In this document: piece by piece, positions 9,086 to 13,643 of the stretch
How the letters are laid out: each line of letters opens with the position of its first letter
Position numbering within the stretch: the first letter of the stretch is position 1
NCBI RefSeq assembly: GCF_031393925.1
Contig: NZ_JANMWL010000271.1
Coordinates: 1 to 13,643 of the forward strand
DNA from: Methylibium sp031393925
GTDB lineage: Bacteria > Pseudomonadota > Gammaproteobacteria > Burkholderiales > Burkholderiaceae_C
DNA: 13,643 bases
Reading direction: 5' to 3'
Translations under genes and position numbers: made by a program
Notes under the pieces: model-generated
Told to the model about the DNA's origin: nothing
Databases searched by the model: none
Seen by the model: the letters and a program-made list of their open reading frames with translations, nothing else

Positions 9086-10066
9086 TCAGTGCGCCGCCGC
9101 GCTGTCGATGCGCAGGCGCGGGTCGACAGCGAAGTACAGCAGGTCGACGACCAGATTGATGATGACGAAGATCAGCGCGATCAGGCACAGGTAGGCGGCC
9201 ATGACCGGAATGTCGGCAAAGCTGATCGCCTGGATGAACAAGAGGCCCATGCCGGGCCACTGGAACACCGTCTCGGTGATGATGGCAAAGGCGATCAATG
9301 AGCCGAGCTGAAGACCGGTGATGGTGATGACCGGCACCAGCGTGTTCTTCAGCGCATGGCCGAAATGCACCGCACGGTCGGTGAGGCCGCGAGCAAGCGC
9401 GAAGCGGATGTAGTCGGTGCGCAGCACCTCGAGCATCTCGGCGCGCACCAGCCGCATGATCAGCGTGAGCTGGAACACCGCCAGCGTGACCGAAGGCAGC
9501 ACCAGATGCTGCCAGCCGGAGAGGGTCAGCAACCCGGTGCTCCAGCCGCCCAGCATGACCACGTCGCCGCGCCCGAAGCTCGGCAGCCAGTGCAGCCAGA
9601 CGGCAAACACCAGGATCAGCAAGATGCCGATCAGGAAGGTCGGCAGCGACACGCCGAGCAGGGAAACGATCATCAGCACGTGCGACAAGAAAGTGCCCCG
9701 CCTGAGCGCCGCATAGACCCCCATCGGCACGCCGACCGCGAGCGCGAGCACGGCCGCGGCGAGCGAGAGCTCGAGCGTGGCGGGCAAGCGCTCGGCGATC
9801 AAGGTGGAGACCTTGCGGCCCTGGCGCAGGCTCAGGCCGAACTCGCCCTGCACCGCATTGCCGACGAAGCGAGCGAACTGCACCGGGAACGCCCGGTCCA
9901 GCCCGAGGTCGGCGCGCAGTTGCTCGCGCTGCGCGGGCGTCGCGTCCTGCCCCAGCAGGCTGGTGACCGGGTCGCCGACGTGCTGGAACAGCACGAAGGC
10001 GATGAAGGCCACCGTGAGCATCACGACCACGGCCTGCAACAGCCGGCGACAGACGAAAGCAAGCAT
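9086..10066 (-). CDS. Peptide ABC importer permease, DppB/OppB type
   Basis: Inner-membrane permease, first gene of the importer operon. The 326-residue product has the family N-terminus MLAFVCRRLLQAVVVMLTVAF with the first membrane helix, a periplasmic loop with LGLDRAFPVQFARFVGNAVQGEFGLSLRQG, and further helices at about 98-120, 128-160, 185-205, 245-268 and 288-314. The cytoplasmic EAA loop (about 217-245, DYIRFALARGLTDRAVHFGHALKN) docks on the ATPase. The ETVFQWPGMG motif at 265-274 is typical of DppB. The ATG at 10066 is the only sensible start although no strong ribosome site precedes it, suggesting modest translation compared with the next gene. It is followed by a 20-base gap to the binding-protein gene. 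A candidate promoter lies about 60 bases upstream. Confidence 0.94.
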   Translation of the reverse strand: MLAFVCRRLLQAVVVMLTVAFIAFVLFQHVGDPVTSLLGQDATPAQREQLRADLGLDRAFPVQFARFVGNAVQGEFGLSLRQGRKVSTLIAERLPATLELSLAAAVLALAVGVPMGVYAALRRGTFLSHVLMIVSLLGVSLPTFLIGILLILVFAVWLHWLPSFGRGDVVMLGGWSTGLLTLSGWQHLVLPSVTLAVFQLTLIMRLVRAEMLEVLRTDYIRFALARGLTDRAVHFGHALKNTLVPVITITGLQLGSLIAFAIITETVFQWPGMGLLFIQAISFADIPVMAAYLCLIALIFVIINLVVDLLYFAVDPRLRIDSAAAH

Positions 10067-10123
10067 GAGCGGTTCTATTCAGCGCGGCGCCGCGGCAGAA
10101 GGCGTGTTCAACGTCGACACCCG

Positions 10124-10153
10124 ATCATCCGCAGCGGGTGGCCGCAGCGTCAA
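10124..10153 (-). promoter_or_regulatory. Candidate sigma-70 promoter of the peptide importer operon
   Basis: On the minus strand a TTGACG -35 box (10153-10148, five of six matches) is followed after 18 bases by GATGAT (10129-10124, four of six). Transcription would start near 10117 and give a leader of about 50 bases before the DppB-type ATG. It lies downstream of the porin terminator, as an independent operon promoter should. The evidence is consensus matching only. Confidence 0.4.
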
Positions 10154-10231
10154 TGGAAAGACCTTGCACAAGGGCTCGCGGCAACACTGCCTGCCCTCGG
10201 CGCGCGAGCCGGCGTGCGACCAGCGGGCGCA

Positions 10232-10265
10232 CCAAACAAAAAGGGCACCCCGAGGGGTGCCCTTT
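10232..10265 (-). terminator. Rho-independent terminator of the porin gene
   Basis: A perfect 11-base-pair stem (arms 10240-10250 and 10255-10265, AAAGGGCACCC with its complement) closes a four-base loop. Read on the minus strand it is followed by TTTTTGTTT, a good U-tract. It begins about 20 bases after the porin stop codon and separates the porin from the importer operon on the same strand. The A-run on the other flank is short, so termination on the plus strand is less likely. Confidence 0.92.
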
Positions 10266-10285
10266 CAGCACGACAAAGTCGCTGA

Positions 10286-11413
10286 TCAGAACGTGTGGGC
10301 AAGACCCAGTACGGTGAACTCGCGCTTCTGCACAAAGTTCTGGTCGTTGAAGCGGCTCGTCAAGGCGCTGCTGCTGCCCGAGCGCTCGGTGAACGCGGAG
10401 TACAACGTGGTGCGCTTGGAGAGCAGGTAGCGCACCGACACGCCGTATTTCTGAATGTCTTCCGTCGAACCGTTCACCAGGTCGTAGTCGGCCTTGGTGT
10501 AGTTGGCGCGCAGTTGGAACGAGTTGATCGGCACCATCACGCCCACGGTGTAAGCCTTCTGGTCTTGGATGGACGTTGCGGTCAGCGCCGGGCCAAGGTT
10601 CGAGCCGACATCGGTGGAGTTCTGGAAGCCCGCAAACAGGGTGGCGACGCCGAAGTTGTAGTTGGCGCCGACGTGGATCACCTTGTTGTAGGAGCTGGTG
10701 CGAGCACCGAACGAGTCGTATTCCTCGTAGCCCACGGCCACGGCGAGCGGGCCGTTCTTGTACGAGCCCATCAGGCCCTGATAACGCGCCGTGCTTCCTT
10801 CACCGGCACCCACCATCGCCTGCAGCTGGAAGCCGCCCAGGTTCGGTGAGATGTAGGCCAGAGAGTTGTTCACACGCTGGCCGAAGGTCTGGAACAGCGC
10901 GGTAGACGTATTGGCCGCCGTGGCGAGCACGCCTTCGTCGATCTTCATCTCACCGAGGACCGACACGTCAGAGAACTGGCCGTTGATGATGCGGGAGATC
11001 GATTCCTGGCGGCCCAAGCGGACATCGCCGAGCGTCTTGGAGCCCAGAGCCACATAAGCTTGGCGACCGAACAGGCCGGAGGTCGTGCCGGTTGAGCTTA
11101 CGGCTCCCGTGTTGGCGTTCACGTTTCCATCACTGCCGGTGTCAAGGTTGAAGGCCGATTCGAGCTGGAAGTAGGCGCGCAGGCCACCGCCCAGGTCTTC
11201 CGTGCCACGCAGGCCCCAGCGCGAGCCCCCGATGCCACTGGCCGCACCGCCGTCGTACATGCGCCAGGAGGCGTCGCCACGGTTGATGTTGTCGCCCGGC
11301 TTGGAATAGGTGCCGTTGGCGTCGACACGGCCGTACAGCGTGACCGAGGATTGCGCCGACGCGGCACCGGCAAAGGCACCGAGCGCAGCGAGAGCGAGGA
11401 TTGATTTTTTCAT
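10286..11413 (-). CDS. Outer-membrane porin, Gram-negative porin family (Burkholderiales type)
   Basis: Trimeric 16-stranded beta-barrel porin for passive entry of small hydrophilic solutes. The 375-residue precursor starts MKKSILALAALGAFAGAASA, a signal peptide cleaved before QSSVTLYGRVD. Family marks are SRWGLRGTEDLGGGLRAYFQLES, LFGRQAYVALGSKTLGDVRLGRQES (eyelet-loop region), strand pairs such as LAVAVGYEEYDSF, and a C-terminal strand ending LGLAHTF with the terminal Phe needed for BAM assembly. The ATG at 11413 is preferred over two in-frame upstream ATGs because GGAG lies nine bases before it and the signal peptide starts there. The gene is monocistronic, with its own terminator downstream and an inverted repeat just upstream of the ribosome site. 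Substrate selectivity cannot be read. Confidence 0.95.
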   Translation of the reverse strand: MKKSILALAALGAFAGAASAQSSVTLYGRVDANGTYSKPGDNINRGDASWRMYDGGAASGIGGSRWGLRGTEDLGGGLRAYFQLESAFNLDTGSDGNVNANTGAVSSTGTTSGLFGRQAYVALGSKTLGDVRLGRQESISRIINGQFSDVSVLGEMKIDEGVLATAANTSTALFQTFGQRVNNSLAYISPNLGGFQLQAMVGAGEGSTARYQGLMGSYKNGPLAVAVGYEEYDSFGARTSSYNKVIHVGANYNFGVATLFAGFQNSTDVGSNLGPALTATSIQDQKAYTVGVMVPINSFQLRANYTKADYDLVNGSTEDIQKYGVSVRYLLSKRTTLYSAFTERSGSSSALTSRFNDQNFVQKREFTVLGLAHTF

Positions 11414-11439
11414 TGCGGCCATCTCCAAAGTTGAAACGA

Positions 11440-11480
11440 GACGCCTGTCTGTCTGTATCGCTACGGCCGACAGGCGTCAA
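11440..11480 (-). promoter_or_regulatory. Inverted repeat overlapping a candidate porin promoter
   Basis: GACGCCTGTC (11440-11449) and its perfect complement GACAGGCGTC (11469-11478) are separated by 19 bases. On the minus strand TTGACG (11480-11475, five of six to the -35 consensus) overlaps one arm; 17 bases on is a weak -10, TACAGA (11457-11452). The repeat could therefore be a repressor operator spanning -35 and the start site. If transcription starts further upstream, it would be a hairpin in the porin leader, 26 bases before the ATG. The loop-side arm also holds three tandem copies of GACA. A second small inverted repeat, ATCGG/CCGAT, lies at 11485-11497. Confidence 0.5.
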
Positions 11481-11574
11481 CTTAATCGGAAGCCGATATT
11501 TCAACAGACACATGCGGGGAAATTGGATCAGCCCGCCCCAACAGGGCCAATTTTGTTGCGGTGCTACAACTGAT

Positions 11575-11586
11575 CCCAGGCCTGGG
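11575..11586. promoter_or_regulatory. Perfect 12-base palindrome upstream of the coq7 promoter
   Basis: CCCAGGCCTGGG is a perfect palindrome ending five bases before the candidate coq7 -35 box, a position typical of activator binding. It is the strongest short palindrome in the coq7-porin intergenic region. No known regulator consensus is recognised, and GC-rich DNA gives such palindromes by chance more often than average. Confidence 0.35.
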
Positions 11587-11591
11587 CGTTC

Positions 11592-11620
11592 TTGCCCTTT
11601 CGTCACACCATCGACATAAA
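11592..11620 (+). promoter_or_regulatory. Candidate sigma-70 promoter of coq7
   Basis: TTGCCC (11592-11597) and CATAAA (11615-11620) each match the consensus at four of six positions and are separated by exactly 17 bases. Transcription would begin near 11627, giving a leader of about 50 bases. An 8-base inverted repeat, CTTGCCCT (11591-11598) with AGGGCAAG (11625-11632), has one arm on the -35 box and the other at the predicted start. Confidence 0.45.
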
Positions 11621-11676
11621 ACCGAGGGCAAGCCGCCAGGCTATCGTTGCCCACACTGCCGCAGCGAAAGACCACG

Positions 11677-12315
11677 ATGCGAAAACTTACGCCCTTAGAC
11701 CAATTGACCGCGGCTCTCGACCAGGGTCTGCGCACGGTGTTCGCCAGCCACTCGGCATCGCGCCCCACGCCGCAACCGGCCGCCCGACCCGAGAGCGAAC
11801 TCACCGCGGCGGACCGAGCGCTGTCCGCGGCCCTCATGCGGGTCAATCATGTGGGCGAAGTTTGCGCTCAGGCGCTCTACCATGCCCAGGCGCTGAGCAC
11901 CTCGAATCCGGCGCTGCAAACCCAGCTCGAAGCGGCCGCCCGCGAGGAGACCGATCACCTGGCCTGGACCGAGGAGCGGCTGGCCGAACTCGGCGGGCGG
12001 GTCAGCTTTCTCAACCCCTTGTGGTATGCCGGCGCCTTCGGCGTGGGCTTGCTGGCCGGACGGGCCGGCGACGCCGTCAACCTGGGCTTCCTGGTCGAAA
12101 CGGAGCGCCAGGTCGAGCAGCACCTTGCACGACACCTCGACCGTCTGCCGGCGCAGGACGCGGCGTCTCGTGCCATCGTGGCGCAGATGCGCGACGACGA
12201 GGCACGCCATGCCGACGCCGCCGAGAACGCCGGCGCCACCCCGTTGCCGGCGCCGGCACGCTGGCTGATGCGTGGCGCCGCCAAACTCATGACGCTCACG
12301 GCGCATCGCATCTGA
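11677..12315 (+). CDS. coq7: COQ7-type 5-demethoxyubiquinol hydroxylase
   Basis: Membrane-associated di-iron monooxygenase of ubiquinone synthesis, hydroxylating 2-polyprenyl-3-methyl-6-methoxybenzoquinol; it replaces the flavoprotein UbiF in many beta- and alphaproteobacteria. Of the 212 residues, the di-iron ligands are seen as Glu61 (MRVNHVGEV), Glu91 and His94 (EETDH), Glu147 in the VEQH segment, and Glu175 and His178 (DDEARH). The central stretch LNPLWYAGAFGVGLLAGRAG is the conserved hydrophobic helix of the family. All six expected ligands are present. The ATG at 11677 is preferred over one ten codons upstream because family proteins are about this length and the predicted promoter lies close by. 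The ribosome site is weak (GAAAG). The gene is monocistronic; its end abuts the convergent PAP2 remnant and no terminator is visible. Confidence 0.94.
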   Translation: MRKLTPLDQLTAALDQGLRTVFASHSASRPTPQPAARPESELTAADRALSAALMRVNHVGEVCAQALYHAQALSTSNPALQTQLEAAAREETDHLAWTEERLAELGGRVSFLNPLWYAGAFGVGLLAGRAGDAVNLGFLVETERQVEQHLARHLDRLPAQDAASRAIVAQMRDDEARHADAAENAGATPLPAPARWLMRGAAKLMTLTAHRI

Positions 12316-13169
12316 GAGCCCGTGAACGTTTCAATTTTGCAGATGGATTCGACGCATCGAGGCTTGCACCATACGCGGTCGTTTTTATACACCACGGCTC
12401 GTAGTGTGCGGCGATCACCGAAGCCACCCCGAACCCCTGGGTCACAATACCGGACGGAAACCAGGCGTTGCCCCCGAACGGTCGAAAACGATGCGTACCT
12501 TCATCCTGCGCCGGCCGACTGCGGCCGACGGCCAGTTTCAAGACGGGCGTGATGAGTCCGGATGCAATCAGGCTGGCGGCAAGACCGTCTTGCGCGACCG
12601 CGTTGGCCTTGGGGTCGTCGTTGATGGCGCCCGCAAGGTAGAAGCTACCGAGACCGCCAGCGAATACTCCGCACCGAAAGGTTCGAAGACTCGGGCGACC
12701 TTGTCGGACGTTCGGTTCCGATGTCGCTGCACGGCATTCTGAAGCGGTCTGTCCAACACGGCCGCAGTGCCCACCACGGCCAAGCCAATCAGCCCGATGT
12801 CCTGCCAGGAGCTCTGGTCCCAGCGAATGGGCGAACGCAGCACGTGGCGGGCATCCTGCATGAGCAGTTGGCCAAGGCCCGTCGCAGGGGCGGTTGCCGC
12901 AGGAGTCGGGTCGGCGGCGAGCGCGGGTTCGAACGCTTTCAACTCTGTGCTTGAGGCAGGTTGGCGCCGAGCAGGCCTACATGTTCGTCATCGGGCAGCC
13001 GCAAGCGTTCGAAGCCGAGCGTCACGCGAGCCGGCAGAGCCTGCATGCGGGTCGCGTCGTCTTGCGCAATGTCCGGAGCCTTGTCGGCGGCCAATGCGCA
13101 CTGTCCCGAACTCATCAGCACACCTGCGACCACGACCGGCAACCACGCTTTCCGAACCATCGTCACCAT
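12296..13169 (-). pseudogene. PAP2-family membrane phosphatase, degraded
   Basis: Three consecutive minus-strand frames join into one PAP2-like protein. The first (13169-12939) has a signal peptide (MVTMVRKAWLPVVVAGVLMS, good GAGGG site before the ATG) and stops after GLLGANLPQAQS. The second resumes near 12960 with ELKAFEPALAADP and runs through DIGLIGLAVVGTAAVLDRPL and RVFEPFGAEYSLAV. Near 12651-12655 the reading moves to a third frame: LGSFYLAGAINDDPKANAV, LKLAVGRSRP (PAP2 motif 1, K...RP), FRPFGGNAWFPSG (motif 2) and VTQGFGVASVIAAHYEPW. Motif 2 reads PSGI where the family has PSGH; the Ile codon is 12446-12448. The third motif with its catalytic His and Asp is not found in frame. At least two frameshifts, a lost active-site residue and a missing C-terminus argue for real decay. 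Alternatively the first 76 residues are a separate small exported protein. Such enzymes dephosphorylate lipid phosphates such as undecaprenyl pyrophosphate. Confidence 0.7.
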
Positions 13170-13495
13170 GCGCGCCCTCAGGTCGCCCGCGTGGCGACGT
13201 TGCGCATTTTACGAAGCCACGCATCGCTGACGCTCATAGGGTCCGATAGCGCGATGGAAATGCGCAACCAAATCCGCGTCCCCTTCGGTGGCGCTGAACG
13301 AGTCGGCAGTGGGAAGCGAGCTGGGTTGCGGTAGAGATCGACCTCATGATTTGGCCCTATAAGCTATACGCAGATCAGTTCGAGGTCGTAGCGCGAACTT
13401 AACGAGCCTTCGTCAACACTTCGCTGGCGCCGTCTTGACGGCTCGCGGTTCAGCGCTTGGACTCCGGACTCCCCTGCGAAACAAAGATCCCTGCC
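13170..13495. other. Intergenic region with no recognised gene
   Basis: This 326-base stretch lies between the 5' end of the PAP2 remnant and the last gene. I see no RNA gene and no convincing ORF. A minus-strand frame is open from 13363 to its stop at 13178 but has no start codon before an internal ATG. There is an AT-richer patch around 13349-13370 (CCTATAAGCTATACG) and an imperfect inverted repeat, CGAGCC..GTCAA (13403-13416) with TTGACGGCTCG (13435-13445). Either could belong to the promoter region of the downstream gene, but no paired -35/-10 is evident. Confidence 0.5.
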
Positions 13496-13643
13496 ATGAG
13501 AATCACAATCACTTTCTGCGTGGCGGCCCTGGCGATCAGCGGCTGCGCCCATTTCGAGCCGCGAGCGATTGCTCCGGCTGCTTCCGCGTCTGCCTACGAG
13601 GCACGCACGCTGGACGGCGCCGAACTGCACGCCTTCATTCAAC
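13496..13643 (+). CDS. Lipoprotein, possibly TolC-family outer-membrane efflux component, 3'-partial
   Basis: Only the first 49 codons are inside the window. The product starts MRITITFCVAALAISGC, a lipoprotein signal with lipobox ISGC and acylated Cys17, then AHFEPRAIAPAAS and YEARTLDGAELHAFI. An ARxLDxxxLxxFI-like stretch soon after the acylated Cys is reminiscent of TolC-family outer-membrane efflux proteins, which would suggest a tripartite exporter operon to the right; this rests on recall of the family, not on an alignment. The start is chosen because it opens the signal peptide; the ribosome site is poor. The lipoprotein call is firm and the family call is tentative. Confidence 0.6.
   Translation, partial: MRITITFCVAALAISGCAHFEPRAIAPAASASAYEARTLDGAELHAFIQ

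Noticed and set aside
7215..9194. Plus-strand open frame of about 659 codons opposite the permease C and binding-protein genes
   Set aside because: His/Arg/Gln-rich translation typical of antisense frames in GC-rich DNA; the minus strand encodes recognisable transporter proteins throughout.
11520..11576. Additional 7-base inverted repeats (AAATTGG/CCAATTT and GGATCAG/CTGATCC) in the coq7-porin region
   Set aside because: Seven-base arms with 20- and 38-base spacers are close to chance expectation, so they are not listed as features.
12290..12345. Possible third PAP2 motif (R...HGLSD) in a shifted frame opposite the coq7 stop
   Set aside because: It needs a third frameshift and reads through a stop, its Arg-His spacing is wrong for the family, and it overlaps coq7 coding sequence.
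13178..13363. Minus-strand open frame of about 62 codons just upstream of the PAP2 remnant
   Set aside because: It has no start codon except one internal ATG, no ribosome site and no recognisable domain; probably chance.
13403..13445. Imperfect inverted repeat as a transposon end or attachment site
   Set aside because: The arms are short with a three-base bulge, and there is no transposase, integrase or target duplication nearby.

Overview
The window reads as chromosomal DNA of a GC-rich betaproteobacterium, most likely order Burkholderiales. The grounds are the high G+C, a Gram-negative porin with the MKKS...SVTLYGRVD type of N-terminus, a COQ7-type ubiquinone hydroxylase, and the cyaY / lptM / lysA neighbourhood beside a PBP1A gene. 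I cannot name the genus. There are no tRNA or rRNA genes, no CRISPR array, no insertion sequence and no phage genes.

Layout. (1) 1-2254 (+): penicillin-binding protein 1A, lacking its N-terminus at the window edge. (2) 2244-2594 (-): the frataxin homologue CyaY, convergent with and overlapping the PBP1A gene. (3) 2610-4041 (+): the small lipoprotein LptM followed by lysA (diaminopimelate decarboxylase). lysA is frameshifted just before its PLP-lysine codon. (4) 4038-10066 (-): a six-gene operon for a Dpp/Opp-type peptide ABC importer, in transcription order permease B, solute-binding protein, permease C, a small unknown lipoprotein, ATPase D, ATPase F. (5) 10286-11413 (-): an outer-membrane porin with a clear terminator that separates it from the transporter operon. 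(6) 11677-12315 (+): coq7, divergent from the porin across a palindrome-rich regulatory region. (7) 12296-13169 (-): a decayed PAP2-family phosphatase gene. (8) 13496-end (+): the start of a lipoprotein, possibly of the TolC outer-membrane efflux family.

How the genes fit together. Much of the window concerns the envelope: PBP1A builds peptidoglycan, LptM helps mature the LPS translocon, LysA makes lysine from the same meso-diaminopimelate that cross-links peptidoglycan, the porin and the peptide importer form a two-membrane uptake route, and the last gene starts an exported lipoprotein. CyaY (iron-sulfur chemistry) and Coq7 (ubiquinone) serve respiration.

Most notable points. The lysA lesion is best explained as a 13-base deletion between CACAGGC repeats, and it leaves an ATGA stop/restart at the PLP-lysine codon. 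The PAP2 remnant has at least two frameshifts and an Ile in place of the catalytic His. An uncharacterised lipoprotein sits inside the ABC-importer operon with tight translational spacing. The porin-coq7 intergenic region holds three inverted repeats placed on or next to promoter-like elements. I see no convincing wholly new defence or mobile system.
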